Assembly: GCA_017561155.1 (NCBI GenBank)
Contig: JAFZDP010000006.1
Span: 24,675-88,674, forward strand
Direction of reading: 5' to 3'
DNA length: 64,000 bases
Source: Bacteroidales bacterium
Lineage (GTDB): Bacteria > Bacteroidota > Bacteroidia > Bacteroidales > P3
Below, piece after piece: positions 43,574 through 52,603 of this stretch. How positions within the stretch are numbered: position 1 is the stretch's first letter; every line of letters starts with the position of its first letter. The notes under the pieces were generated by a model. The model ran no database searches, was not told where the DNA came from, and saw nothing but the letters and a program-made list of their open reading frames with translations. Both the position numbers and the translations under genes were made by a program.

Positions 43574-43981
43574 ATGATACGTAGTCAAAACCAAATTAAA
43601 ATAGAATCAAATTCATCTACAATGTCGGATTTGGTGTTCTTGTTACTGATATTTTTCATGATAACATCAACACTGATAAGTCCAAATGCAGTGAAGTTGT
43701 TGCTGCCAGAAAGCACAAGCAAAACGATGGCAAAGCAAAATGTAACCGTCTACATCGACGAAAGTTATAGTTTCTTTGTCGGCGAGCAACCTGCTTCGGT
43801 GGAGATGTTGGAGCCAATGTTGGAAAATGAAATTGGTGCAACACAAGATGCCTGTGTGGTATTGCGTGCCGATAAAACAGTACCTGTACAATACGTAGTA
43901 AATGTTATTGATGCTGTAAATGCTATCAATAGTAAGTATAGTACAAAACACAAAGTGATATTAGCTACAAGTCCAAAATAA
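43574..43981 (+). CDS. exbD: ExbD/TolR family biopolymer transport protein
   Basis: 135 residues. One N-terminal membrane helix containing the proton-carrying Asp (MSDLVFLLLIFFMITS, Asp in SDLVF), then a small periplasmic domain (NVTVYIDESYSFFVGEQ, VVLRADKTVPVQYVV). Partner of the upstream ExbB. Confidence 0.95.
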   Translation: MIRSQNQIKIESNSSTMSDLVFLLLIFFMITSTLISPNAVKLLLPESTSKTMAKQNVTVYIDESYSFFVGEQPASVEMLEPMLENEIGATQDACVVLRADKTVPVQYVVNVIDAVNAINSKYSTKHKVILATSPK

Positions 43982-43983
43982 TA

Positions 43984-44763
43984 ATGATGAAGCTTGATAC
44001 AAATAAAAAGAATTCATTGATAGCTGCTTTACTAACATTGGTATTTTGCTTATTGTTGGTAGGTTGTTGTTTTTGGATGGGATTGTATCGACAAAACCCA
44101 CCGCCACCTGAAGAAGGTGTAGAGGTTAATGTCGGCGATTCCGACTTCGGCTTTGGCGATAGCCCGGAATCTGTTTCGGAAACTACTGCAAGCAAGCCTC
44201 AAGTGAATACAAGTGATAATACATTGTCGGAAGATATTTCTACACAGACGGCCGAAGAGTCCGTTGCTTTGGATAAGAAAAAGACAGACAAGAAACCGGT
44301 AGAAAAGCCAAAAGAAAAAGTAGAACCAACCAAAGAACCTGAGATAAATCAGCAGGCTTTGTTCCCTGGAAATAAAAATAAGTCGGACAAAGGTGGCAGC
44401 GAAGGAATATCTACAGGTACAGGAAACCAAGGTAAGGTTGGTGGCGATCCGAACTCTACTCGCTACGATGGCGAACCCGGAACCGGAGGTATGGGATATA
44501 GCTTGACAGGACGTAAAGCGTCGTCGTTGCCGGTGCCTAACTATAACTCTAGCAAGCAAGGTAAAGTTGTGGTTAAGATTTGGGTAGACAGAGATGGTAA
44601 TGTAGTGAAAGCAGAACCGGGTCAAAGAGGTACAACAGTCACTGATGCCTATTTGATGAAGAAAGCAAAAGAAGCTGCAATGCAAGCTAAGTTTACTCCA
44701 AGCAAAGATGCACAAGAACAACAAATAGGAACTATCACTTATGTGTTCCGCAACTATAACTAA
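43984..44763 (+). CDS. TonB/TolA-type energy transducer of the exbBD operon
   Basis: 259 residues. An N-terminal membrane anchor (IAALLTLVFCLLLVGCCFW), then NPPPPEEGVEV, a charged Lys/Pro/Glu spacer (KKPVEKPKEKVEPTKEPE), a Gly-rich part and a C-terminal TonB-like domain (KVVVKIWVDRDGNVVKAEPG, AMQAKFTPSKDAQEQQIGTI). It differs from the TonB at 38.1 kb, so the cell has at least two transducers. Start two bases after exbD; a bidirectional terminator follows. Confidence 0.88.
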   Translation: MMKLDTNKKNSLIAALLTLVFCLLLVGCCFWMGLYRQNPPPPEEGVEVNVGDSDFGFGDSPESVSETTASKPQVNTSDNTLSEDISTQTAEESVALDKKKTDKKPVEKPKEKVEPTKEPEINQQALFPGNKNKSDKGGSEGISTGTGNQGKVGGDPNSTRYDGEPGTGGMGYSLTGRKASSLPVPNYNSSKQGKVVVKIWVDRDGNVVKAEPGQRGTTVTDAYLMKKAKEAAMQAKFTPSKDAQEQQIGTITYVFRNYN

Positions 44764-44812
44764 GTTGTTTGCTGAATAGTCGAAAACAAAAACATTATTA
44801 TACAAAAAGGGA

Positions 44813-44843
44813 AAAGGGATAGATTTTACAATCTGTCCCTTTT
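44813..44843. terminator. bidirectional terminator between convergent operons
   Basis: Stem AAAAGGGATAGATT (44813-44826) with AATCTGTCCCTTTT (44830-44843), one G-T pair. Lies between the exbBD operon (plus) and the rRNA methyltransferase (minus). Confidence 0.8.
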
Positions 44844-44856
44844 ATTTTGAAGTTTA

Positions 44857-46080
44857 TTACTTGTAATCTTCGTCGTTTTGGTATTTGGCTTTCTTCGAGC
44901 CGTCGTATAAATCAAACTTTAAAAATCTGCATTCCAAAGCGCCGTTGTATAGTTGAATCTTACGAGAAGGTTTTAGACCAATGTTCTTCATAGCTCTGAA
45001 ATCGGAAGTAATCAACCATGCTGTTTTGCCATTGCCAAAGCTTTTGAATTTATCTCCTATGCTGCTGTATAGACTATTCAAGTCGTCTATAGTGATACGT
45101 TCGCCGTAAGGAGGGTTGGTAATAATCATACATTCACCTTCAGGAGCGTCTTGGTTTTGGAATGAATCGTGGTATAAGCAAACGTCGTGATGAAGTTTAG
45201 TGAAACGTAGATTCTTCTCAGCTTGTTCAAGTACGTTACGGTCGATGTCGCAACCACAAATTTCGTAGTCGAAGTCTTTAATGTTACGGTCAGCCTTTTC
45301 CTTTACAGATTTCCATTCGCTAGGAGTGTAGTTTTTCCACTTCATGAAACCAAATTTCTTTCTGTAGTATTGTGCAGGAATATTGTTTGCATACATTGCG
45401 GCTTCGATAAGCAATGTTCCCGAACCACACATAGGGTCGTAGAAGTTAGAGTCGGCTTTCCAACCACTCAATTGTATAAGACCTGCAGCCAACACTTCGT
45501 TGATAGGTGCTATACCTACTCCTTGACGGTAACCACGTTTGTGTAGCGAATCGCCCGAACTATTCATTAGCAGGGTAACTTTATTGTTTGTGATGTGTAG
45601 ATTGAACTTATAGTCGGCGTTTTCTGTTTCGATGGTAGGTCTGCGACCAAACATTCTTCTGAAACGGTCCACGATGGCATCTTTGGTTTTTAATGCTGCG
45701 TAGTATGAGTTTGTAAAAATCTTGCTATTAGCTGCCGATTCTATAAAGAATGTACAATCAACGTCCATTATCTGTTCCCATTTTATTTGGTTAACGTTGT
45801 CGTAAAGTTCTTGTTCGTTGTTAGCTTCAAATTCGGCAAATGGTTTTAAGATAGCCAATGCAGTGCGGCAACAATAGTTGGCTTTATACAAAGTTTCCAT
45901 TGTTCCGGTAAAAGCTACTGCTCTGTTTATTGGTTCTATATCTTGTGCTCCAAGGTTTCTCAACTCTTCGGCAAGAATTTCTTCCAAGCCAAACATCGTC
46001 TTACCAATCATTTTGAATGATTTGGTCGAAGGTGTTAAAGTAGGACTACTTACCTCGTTTTTTGATTTTTCTATAATCAT
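44857..46080 (-). CDS. THUMP-domain class I RNA methyltransferase (RlmL-type, probable 23S rRNA m2G)
   Basis: 407 residues. An N-terminal THUMP/ferredoxin-like part (MFGLEEILAEELRNLG, VDCTFFIESAANSKIF) is followed by a Rossmann methyltransferase: FYDPMCGSGTLLIEAA (SAM motif I) and MIITNPPYGERI (catalytic NPPY for N-methylation of guanine). Matches the RlmL N-terminal half (YcbY family); the exact rRNA site is inferred. Last gene of the nadC-yihY-thioesterase-methyltransferase run, 31 bases after the thioesterase. Confidence 0.9.
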   Translation of the reverse strand: MIIEKSKNEVSSPTLTPSTKSFKMIGKTMFGLEEILAEELRNLGAQDIEPINRAVAFTGTMETLYKANYCCRTALAILKPFAEFEANNEQELYDNVNQIKWEQIMDVDCTFFIESAANSKIFTNSYYAALKTKDAIVDRFRRMFGRRPTIETENADYKFNLHITNNKVTLLMNSSGDSLHKRGYRQGVGIAPINEVLAAGLIQLSGWKADSNFYDPMCGSGTLLIEAAMYANNIPAQYYRKKFGFMKWKNYTPSEWKSVKEKADRNIKDFDYEICGCDIDRNVLEQAEKNLRFTKLHHDVCLYHDSFQNQDAPEGECMIITNPPYGERITIDDLNSLYSSIGDKFKSFGNGKTAWLITSDFRAMKNIGLKPSRKIQLYNGALECRFLKFDLYDGSKKAKYQNDEDYK

Positions 46081-46111
46081 GATGTCTATTCTATGTAAAT
46101 AGTGATGTATA

Positions 46112-46495
46112 TTATTTTATTTTCTCCATAAATTTCTCCGAATCTACAATATATCTTGTATGTGTAGCTTCGCCTATTTGAGCCACTTCGTCGAATGCTT
46201 TAATCTCGAAATATAGGCGTTTGCCTTCTACTTTTGTAAGTTTAGATTCGCAAGTTACTTGCATTCCCATAGGAGTAGCTTTCATGTGTTTTACAGAAAT
46301 TTCTATTCCAACGGTGGTTAAACCTTCAGGTAAAAGTTCGCCAACGCTCAAATGTGCTGTTTGTTCCATAAAAGCAACCATTGCAGGTGTGGCAAATACA
46401 GGTAGTAATCCAGAGCCGTGGTTGGCGGCAGAATCTTGTTCGCCTACTATCTTGCTTAGCTTGTTTTCTATTCCCGAATTAATATTTATTTCCAT
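46112..46495 (-). CDS. hotdog-fold thioesterase (fluoroacetyl-CoA thioesterase-like)
   Basis: 127 residues. The pattern GSGLLPVFATPAMVAFMEQ, AHLSVGELLPEGLTTVG and IEISVKHMKATPMGMQV fits the FlK-like thioesterase family (hotdog fold, acyl-CoA hydrolysis). The true substrate is unknown; the family name does not imply fluoroacetate resistance. Third gene of the nadC operon, 44 bases after yihY. Confidence 0.85.
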   Translation of the reverse strand: MEININSGIENKLSKIVGEQDSAANHGSGLLPVFATPAMVAFMEQTAHLSVGELLPEGLTTVGIEISVKHMKATPMGMQVTCESKLTKVEGKRLYFEIKAFDEVAQIGEATHTRYIVDSEKFMEKIK

Positions 46496-46539
46496 GATAT
46501 CTATATGTTTTTCTATGAAATGTTATTATTTATTTCCGA

Positions 46540-47520
46540 TTAAAAATGTTCTTCCTTCATCAGGAAGTTTTTGTGAATTTTGCTGTTGGCTATACTTATG
46601 TTTAGTTCGTAGCCTATTAGCAGTATACATGCACAAAGGTATACCCACAACAAAAATATTATCAAAGTTCCGATACTGCCATACAAGGCATTGTATCTCG
46701 AAAAGTTGCTGATATAAAAATTGAACCCGCTTGTGGCCAAAAAGAAAAGTATTGTAGCCAATGTCGAGCCGGCTGAAAAGAATCCTAATCGTTGTTTCTT
46801 GACCGGTGCTATGTAGTAGATGCTCGAAATTATACCCACAGTCATTGCTATAGATATTATCCAGCGACCTACGTTTAGGGCATAGTACCAAAAGTTTTTG
46901 GTAAGAACGCTGGTGTCTATAAGATAAAACATTAGTTTTTTGTATCCCAACATTATCGAAAGTACTACAACTATAAGTATATACAACACAAACACCAAAT
47001 AAAAGCAAATAAGTTTTCTACGCAAAAAACTTCTATTTTCCAATGTGTTCGACGATTGGTTGAACGCTTGTATGATAGAGTCCATTCCATTTACCGACAC
47101 TATTACTGTGGCTAGAAAACCAACCGACAGCAGTGTGTTGTGTTTGTGATTAAACACTTCGTTTACAGTTCTTATAACAGAAGAGTAAATGTTTGTAGGC
47201 AATATTTCCTGCAAGTTTGTATACAATTCTTCTTGTATTCCTTGTATAGGGAAATAGGGGAGAAGTGTAAACATAAAAAGCATCATTGGAAACAATGCCA
47301 TGATGAACGAAAAACTAAGTGCTTTGGCACGGTTTATGATAGAACCTTTCAGTAGTCCGCGAATAAAGAAAGTAAGAACATCAAACAATGGCACGCCCTG
47401 AAAACCCGGTAGTATGAGTTTTCTGATGATATGTAGAAAGGTGCGAACAGGTCGCCAATACAAACCTTTTCGCAACCATTTCTTATATAGCAACGCCATA
47501 TCTGTGTTCTTCTTTTCCAT
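46540..47520 (-). CDS. YihY/BrkB family membrane protein
   Basis: 326 residues with six hydrophobic segments, including SFSFIMALFPMMLFMFTLLPYF, LLSVGFLATVIVSVNGMDSII, LICFYLVFVLYILIVVVLSIM and IGTLIIFLLWVYLCACILLIG. The arrangement ALSFSFIMALFPM...W-x-Y matches the YihY/BrkB family, once misnamed RNase BN; function in the envelope is unclear. Five bases after nadC, so co-transcribed. Confidence 0.88.
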   Translation of the reverse strand: MEKKNTDMALLYKKWLRKGLYWRPVRTFLHIIRKLILPGFQGVPLFDVLTFFIRGLLKGSIINRAKALSFSFIMALFPMMLFMFTLLPYFPIQGIQEELYTNLQEILPTNIYSSVIRTVNEVFNHKHNTLLSVGFLATVIVSVNGMDSIIQAFNQSSNTLENRSFLRRKLICFYLVFVLYILIVVVLSIMLGYKKLMFYLIDTSVLTKNFWYYALNVGRWIISIAMTVGIISSIYYIAPVKKQRLGFFSAGSTLATILFFLATSGFNFYISNFSRYNALYGSIGTLIIFLLWVYLCACILLIGYELNISIANSKIHKNFLMKEEHF

Positions 47521-47525
47521 TATCT

Positions 47526-48368
47526 CTAGTAGCTTACAAGGCTAATGTCTAAACTTTTTATATGGTGTGTAAGAGCTCCTACTGATATAAAGTCGACACC
47601 AGTTTCGGCATATTTCCTTAATGTTTCTTGTGTAATGCCACCCGAAGCTTCTGTTTCGTATTTTCCGGCTATGCGTTCTACTGCTGTTTTAAGCATTTCC
47701 GGACCGAAGTTGTCAAGCATTATACGATGAACGCCGCCTATTTTTAGTACTTCTTCAAGCTCGTCCATGTTTCTAACTTCTATTTCTATCTTCAAATCTT
47801 TACCTTTTTCTTTTAGGTATTGATGAGTGCGTTCGATGGCTTGAGGTATTCCACCTGCAAAATCAATGTGGTTGTCTTTAAGCATTATCATATCGTAAAG
47901 TCCAATTCTGTGATTGGTTCCACCACCTGTTTTTACAGCGTATTTTTCAAGCAAACGCATATTTGGTGTGGTTTTGCGTGTGTCTAATAGGCGAGTGTGC
48001 AACCCTTCAAGCATACCTACCATGTAGTTTGTTTGCGAAGCAATACCACTAAGTCGTTGCATAAAGTTTAGTGCTGTACGTTCGGCGGTAAGTATCGATG
48101 CCGACGAGCCTTCTACTGTCATTATAAGGTCGCCTTTCTTTATTCTGTCGCCGTCTTTCATAAGTGGTGTTACTTTGGTTTCCGAATCCACAAGTTCAAA
48201 AACTCTTTTGCCTACTTCTATACCGCAAATTATACCGTCGGCTTTGGCCACCATTTTGGCTTTGCCTTTGTATTGGTGTGGTATGCATGCCAATGTGCTG
48301 TGGTCGCCATCACCAATGTCTTCGCGTAATGCTGACAATATCAGCTCGTCCAAATTTGATATGTTCAT
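47526..48368 (-). CDS. nadC: nicotinate-nucleotide pyrophosphorylase (quinolinate phosphoribosyltransferase)
   Basis: 280 residues. Converts quinolinate and PRPP to nicotinate mononucleotide in de novo NAD synthesis. Visible are REDIGDGDHSTLACIP, RTALNFMQRLSGIA, LLDTRKTTPNMRLLEKYAV (substrate Arg/Lys), KTGGGTNHRIGLYDMIMLK and ASGGITQETLRKYAETGVDF. First gene of a four-gene run; possible -7 boxes are CAAAAATA (48425-48432, CAA 18 bases further) and CAAAGATA (48607-48614). nadA and nadB are not in the window. Confidence 0.96.
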   Translation of the reverse strand: MNISNLDELILSALREDIGDGDHSTLACIPHQYKGKAKMVAKADGIICGIEVGKRVFELVDSETKVTPLMKDGDRIKKGDLIMTVEGSSASILTAERTALNFMQRLSGIASQTNYMVGMLEGLHTRLLDTRKTTPNMRLLEKYAVKTGGGTNHRIGLYDMIMLKDNHIDFAGGIPQAIERTHQYLKEKGKDLKIEIEVRNMDELEEVLKIGGVHRIMLDNFGPEMLKTAVERIAGKYETEASGGITQETLRKYAETGVDFISVGALTHHIKSLDISLVSY

Positions 48369-48963
48369 ATCCTTAAATAAAGTTTTGTTGTAAATAAAGA
48401 TTTATACTCCTATTATGAATAAAACAAAAATAGAGTCGTTTCGAAATATTCAAACGATACCTTTCAATTTTTATGTTCCTATTTTTGTGTTTCATCAGAT
48501 AACTATTTTTCTCACTAACTGAGACAATAAAAAACGAAAAATAACATTCTGTATAACTTTGCTTTGCATTGTTATGTTTGCCATACATGTAGCTTTTTTC
48601 GTATTGCAAAGATACTAATTAATTTTGATATTTTCAACTTTTTATTGCATTCTGTTGTAGTTTTTATTTTTATCGTTGTTGTGTGTCGTTTTTGTTGCCA
48701 ATAATATGGTCGTAAAACGTTGTGTATTCCTTTTGTAACAGCTTTGAAGTTCTTGTTGTTTGGTTGTGTTTTTGGTTTTCTAGTGCTATGGAATTCTTTT
48801 TGTTTTCTGCTGCCATTTTGAGGTGTGAAATGGTTGTAGCCGGTGGACAGTTTGTGGGTATGTTTAGGTAGCAAATTTAGCTATATGGTTATGGTGTATT
48901 ATCCTCTTTCAGATGCAGAACAGTTGACTTTAGGTAAGGAATGTAAATGTTAAAGAAGAAATT

Positions 48964-49162
48964 GAAATGTTAAATACGATGCTTGGATACTATGTTTTTA
49001 TGTCGAAAATCCCATGTTTTTATCTCCAAACTACGGCACTTTTGATGCCTGAATCCCATATTTGGAACACGAGAACAATAGGGTTTCATCGCGATAACAC
49101 CATACTTTCGTCACGTTTGCGGTATATCTTCGTCGAGATGTAGTGATATTTTTATCGCTAAA
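48964..49162. repeat. degenerate tandem array, eight to nine 22-bp units
   Basis: Eight units of exactly 22 bp from 48987 (then 49009, 49031, 49053, 49075, 49097, 49119 and 49141), preceded by a less regular one at 48964. Cores alternate between CCCATGTTTTTAT, CGGCACTTTTGATG, CCATACTTTCGTCACG and GGTATATCTTCGTCGAGA. The GGCACTTTTGAT unit matches one at 22625. Confidence 0.8.
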
Positions 49163-49466
49163 GCATTTTTAGAGAAAGTTGTAGAAATAATGTCTCTTGA
49201 TAATCAGTGTGTTTGTTTTCTAAAGCTTTCGTAGCTTAAATGTTTGCATATTGGTACGAATTTTTCTCCAAATAAGAGATTTTTCGTGTTAAATCAGTCG
49301 GTGTTAATATATGATAATTTTATTATTGTGTTAATGATGTATTATGTTTAGACTGTTGTATAATTATGGGTAGTTTTTCTAATCATTATCTTGTCAATGG
49401 CTATCTTATAATAGTTGTTTTTGTATTGGTATTATATTGTATCTCTACCCTTTGGTACGAGCAACA

Positions 49467-49504
49467 AAAAAACGGAACTAACCATTGGTATAGTTCCGTT
49501 TTTT
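49467..49504 (-). terminator. rho-independent terminator of gcvH
   Basis: Stem AAAAAACGGAACTA (49467-49480) with TAGTTCCGTTTTTT (49491-49504), 26 bases past the gcvH stop. Confidence 0.9.
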
Positions 49505-49529
49505 ATTTCGTTTATCAGATAACTGTCAA

Positions 49530-49916
49530 TTAAGCACCAATTAATTCGTGGTAAGCAGCAGCATCTAACAATTCGTCAAGTTCAGCTGGATCTGTAATTT
49601 TGATTTTTACTAACCAACCTTCTCCGTAAGGATCGTTGTTTACTAAAGAAGCTTCACCATCGTCGCCAACAGCAGCATTTACTTCCAATACTTCGCCACC
49701 AACAGGTAACAATACGTCAGAAACTGTTTTTACAGCTTCGATACTTCCGAATACTTCTCCTTTTTCAAGAGTTTCTCCTTCGCAAGTGATATCAACGAAT
49801 ACGATATCACCTAGTTCATGTTGTGCGAAATCTGTAATTCCTACATAGGCAACTTCGCCTTCTACTCTAATCCATTCGTGATCGCTCGAATACTTTAAAT
49901 TTTCAGGTATATTCAT
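49530..49916 (-). CDS. gcvH: glycine cleavage system H protein
   Basis: 128 residues. Lipoyl carrier of the glycine cleavage complex. The lipoylated Lys63 lies in [20 protein letters not shown]; the start [20 protein letters not shown] and the end AYHELIGA are typical. Monocistronic: own promoter and terminator, with gcvP/gcvT elsewhere. Base use is clean and highly expressed-like (frequent GAA, GTA, GGT). Confidence 0.97.
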   Translation of the reverse strand: MNIPENLKYSSDHEWIRVEGEVAYVGITDFAQHELGDIVFVDITCEGETLEKGEVFGSIEAVKTVSDVLLPVGGEVLEVNAAVGDDGEASLVNNDPYGEGWLVKIKITDPAELDELLDAAAYHELIGA

Positions 49917-50060
49917 AGTTTTTATTTGTTTTTTAGCTGCAACAACCTAGCTATATCCAATAATTTAAGATTTAACTGCAATTGTTATTTCTTTATTTGT
50001 TACTGACTATTAGCTCGTTATTGCGGTTTTTATTGTTTGTAATTTATTTGTTTCAGATTT

Positions 50061-50090
50061 CAAAAGTACACCTTTTCTTGCGTATTTCAA
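50061..50090 (-). promoter_or_regulatory. Bacteroidetes-type promoter of gcvH
   Basis: On the minus strand: TTG (50090-50088), 19 bases, TACTTTTG (50068-50061). The leader to the gcvH ATG would be about 140 nt. I saw no convincing glycine riboswitch in it. Confidence 0.7.
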
Positions 50091-50158
50091 AATATTTTTT
50101 TCTATTATTGTCTATCTTTTTTTATTTGCTTCTTATAATATGTTGAATATCATTTTAT

Positions 50159-51139
50159 TTATATGTCTTTTCTTGTGAAATATTTATTCATTTTGTTATC
50201 GTCCCAATTTTTGGTTATTCTTATAACAATTGTGGTTGTTATAAAGGCAAAAATTAGTCGAAATAGTACTATTCCACTCCAGTTTCCGCCTGCCGAAGCC
50301 ACCAGCATGGTGTCTTCTATTATGCTGTGGAAAAGCGACATTAGCAGTAGTGAATAAAAGATATCTTTGCGCGAAATGTTTGCCGAACGTGTTTCGTCTA
50401 TTATAAGTGCTCCACCATAAGCCATTCCAAGTGTAAGGCCGATTATTGTAAGGGGTACTATTTTAGATGTCATACCTATAAAGTTTAAGGCAGGTTCCAA
50501 CAGCTTGTTCAGTTTGGCAATGACTCCCAATCTTTTTAGTATCTCCAATATTACTATCAGCGACAATATGATGAAAGCTATGGAAATATAGTTCTTTATT
50601 TCGTTCAATGCCCACATTAATAAGCTGCTGTCTTGGCTGGTACTTAGTGGGATAATAAGGTGGCAAGGTTCTTGTAATAGGTTGGTAGCCGAGTAGAAAA
50701 AGTTCAAAAATACACCTGTAATCACAGCTATTCCCAACCTGAATATCACTATCGGAAGCCATTTAAGTCCGGCTTTGTAGGCTACTGTTACTTCCATCAG
50801 AAACGAATGAGCTATAAGCAGTGCCGTCATAAGTATGGTGGTTTGTGCTATTGTGAGTGTCACCGACGACTGCAACGAATAGAAAGCCAATAGTCCGCCG
50901 TACAAATTGCCAAATATTGCGCTGGCCCATACTATTCCCATTTCGCCGGGCAAACCCATTATTTGCATTAGCGGATCGAAGAAGTTGCTTACATAATTTA
51001 TTCCTCCCGTTTCTTGCAATATCTTTATTAAAATACTGATAGGTATTAGTATTTTGAACAATATTTTGCATGTCCTTATCCATGGTTTGCCTACACTAAA
51101 TGCAAACGATTTCAGTTTGTTATTGTTATTTATATCCAT
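50159..51139 (-). CDS. nucleoside-recognition (Gate) domain membrane protein
   Basis: 326 residues with eight or more membrane segments arranged as two similar halves. The first Gate-like segment is EMGIVWASAIFGNLYGGLLAFYSL, the second LTIIGLTLGMAYGGALIIDE; MSLFHSIIEDTMLVASAGGNW resembles the spore-maturation/YjiH group. Substrate unknown. A putative -7 box (CAAAGATA, 51174-51181) lies 35 bases upstream. Divergent from the C_GCAxxG gene. Confidence 0.82.
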   Translation of the reverse strand: MDINNNNKLKSFAFSVGKPWIRTCKILFKILIPISILIKILQETGGINYVSNFFDPLMQIMGLPGEMGIVWASAIFGNLYGGLLAFYSLQSSVTLTIAQTTILMTALLIAHSFLMEVTVAYKAGLKWLPIVIFRLGIAVITGVFLNFFYSATNLLQEPCHLIIPLSTSQDSSLLMWALNEIKNYISIAFIILSLIVILEILKRLGVIAKLNKLLEPALNFIGMTSKIVPLTIIGLTLGMAYGGALIIDETRSANISRKDIFYSLLLMSLFHSIIEDTMLVASAGGNWSGIVLFRLIFAFITTTIVIRITKNWDDNKMNKYFTRKDI

Positions 51140-51254
51140 GTTTTGTTGTCAAATTTCAGCTTGCAAAGATAATATATTTATTCCGAAAGATGATAACAAC
51201 TTTATTTTGTGCGAAAAAAAATGTATTTTTGCAAAACGAAATATATAATAGATT

Positions 51255-51674
51255 ATGAAAGTAAATATCGAAGAACGTGTAGAAAAAGCACGCGAACTAT
51301 TTGAGAACGGCTATTCATGTTCGCAAGCAGTATTTGTTGCTTATGCCGATGTGTTTAATATAGATGCTGCATTTGCTTCGCAGTTGTCCGGTCCTTTTGG
51401 CGGTGGAATAGCTCGTATGCACGAAGTTTGTGGCTGTGTGTGTGCTATGGTGTTGTCTTCGGCATTTATATTGCCGGCTCCCGACCCTAAGGATATGTTA
51501 CAGGTACAGAAAAACAGACAATTGGCTCGCTCTATGTCTGACGAGTTTAGAAATGAGCATGGCGATATTATATGTCGCAATTTGTTGCAAAACAAAGAAA
51601 AGCATTCGTGCAAAGATTTAGTTGTTTTTGCGGCAAGGGTTGTTGGCGAAGAGATAAACAAAACAGAAGAATAG
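51255..51674 (+). CDS. C_GCAxxG_C_C family redox-associated protein
   Basis: 139 residues. The Cys-rich signature is visible: ENGYSCSQAVFVA, SGPFGGGIARMHEVCGCVCA, and a late Cys pair (IICRNLLQ, HSCKDLV). Family members are small putative redox or metal-binding proteins of unknown role. A -7-like box TATTTTTG lies at 51224-51231. It ends one base before the phosphatase ATG, so the two are coupled. Confidence 0.88.
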   Translation: MKVNIEERVEKARELFENGYSCSQAVFVAYADVFNIDAAFASQLSGPFGGGIARMHEVCGCVCAMVLSSAFILPAPDPKDMLQVQKNRQLARSMSDEFRNEHGDIICRNLLQNKEKHSCKDLVVFAARVVGEEINKTEE

Positions 51675-51675
51675 G

Positions 51676-52476
51676 ATGATAGACTATAAATATATATGTA
51701 GCGAAGTGTGTACTTTGGCAAAAGAAGTAGGCAACTACCTTTTGCACGAAAGAACAAAACTAACCGAACTTAAGGTAGAGACGAAAGGAATACACGACTA
51801 TGTAACCGAGTTTGACAAGGAATCGGAACGTAGAATAGTGAGTCGTTTGCAACAGCTGTTGCCCGACGCAGGATTTATAACCGAAGAGAATACGATACAA
51901 ATAGCCAACGATAAGCTGAGTTGGATTATCGATCCTTTGGACGGAACCACCAACTTTATACATGGTTTTCCTGTTACTGCTGTAAGTATAGCCTTGAAAG
52001 AGAACGACGAAATTGTGATAGGTGTGGTATACGAGCTTTGGAACAAAGAGTGTTTCTATGCTTACAAAGGTGGCGAAGCCTACCTTGATGGTAAACCCAT
52101 AAGGACTACTTCTTGTCAAAAACTCAACGACTCGTTGCTTGCAACAGGCTTTCCTTTTACCAACTTTTCCAAGTTGCCACAATTTATGAAATACTTGGAA
52201 TGGAGTATGCAAAACACTCGCGGACTACGCCGTTTGGGTAGTGCTGCCACCGATTTGGCATACGTTGCCTGTGGGCGTTGCGATGGTTTTTATGAATACA
52301 ATCTTAAACCTTACGACGTAGCAGCAGGTGCTTTCATTGTGCAACAAGCAGGTGGTACTAATAGCGATTTTTCAGGTGGAAACAATTGGTTGTTTGGTGG
52401 CGAAATAGTGTCGGCAAACACAGCTTTATTTCCCGAATTGTTAGAGTCTATAAAGCGAATATTCAACGAAAACTAA
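51676..52476 (+). CDS. suhB: inositol monophosphatase family phosphatase
   Basis: 266 residues. Mg2+-dependent sugar-phosphate phosphatase. Metal ligands are visible: Glu70-Glu71 in ITEEN, Asp86 and Asp89 in DPLDGTTNF, and Asp in YDVAAGAFIVQQAGG. Substrate could be inositol 1-phosphate or another sugar phosphate. Coupled to the upstream C_GCAxxG gene. Confidence 0.9.
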   Translation: MIDYKYICSEVCTLAKEVGNYLLHERTKLTELKVETKGIHDYVTEFDKESERRIVSRLQQLLPDAGFITEENTIQIANDKLSWIIDPLDGTTNFIHGFPVTAVSIALKENDEIVIGVVYELWNKECFYAYKGGEAYLDGKPIRTTSCQKLNDSLLATGFPFTNFSKLPQFMKYLEWSMQNTRGLRRLGSAATDLAYVACGRCDGFYEYNLKPYDVAAGAFIVQQAGGTNSDFSGGNNWLFGGEIVSANTALFPELLESIKRIFNEN

Positions 52477-52561
52477 AGCTTTCGTTCCTTTATAAAGATA
52501 AGATATAGTGTTTAATACTATTAAAAATATTGTTGATGGGCAAAGTATGACAAAAAAGTTG

Positions 52562-52569
52562 TATCTTTG
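52562..52569 (+). promoter_or_regulatory. putative -7 box of argS
   Basis: TATCTTTG matches TAnnTTTG; a TTG at the expected spacing is missing (nearest at 52533-52535, 26 bases away). About 35 bases upstream of the ATG. Confidence 0.5.
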
Positions 52570-52603
52570 CAAATCACTTATACATTAAAATATATATCCA
52601 AAA

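Larger units (their letters stand above)
48369..49529. other. 1.16-kb gene-free region
   Basis: No open frame with coding character on either strand. Contents: the nadC promoter region, the 22-bp array at 48964-49162, AT-rich unique sequence, and the gcvH terminator. No tRNA or small-RNA gene was recognised. Confidence 0.65.

Noticed and set aside
44050..44805. 251-codon frame opposite the tonB-like gene
   Set aside because: It is the antisense shadow of a well-supported exbBD operon gene.
48572..48874. 100-codon frame on the minus strand rich in Lys/Thr/Asn
   Set aside because: Low-complexity composition, no start context and no neighbour; chance frame in AT-rich DNA.
48369..49529. tRNA or other RNA gene in the largest gap
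   Set aside because: No T-loop-like sequence with matching acceptor stem was found on either strand by reading.
49917..50060. Glycine riboswitch in the long gcvH leader
   Set aside because: I could not find the conserved paired core of a glycine aptamer; only AT-rich sequence is visible.
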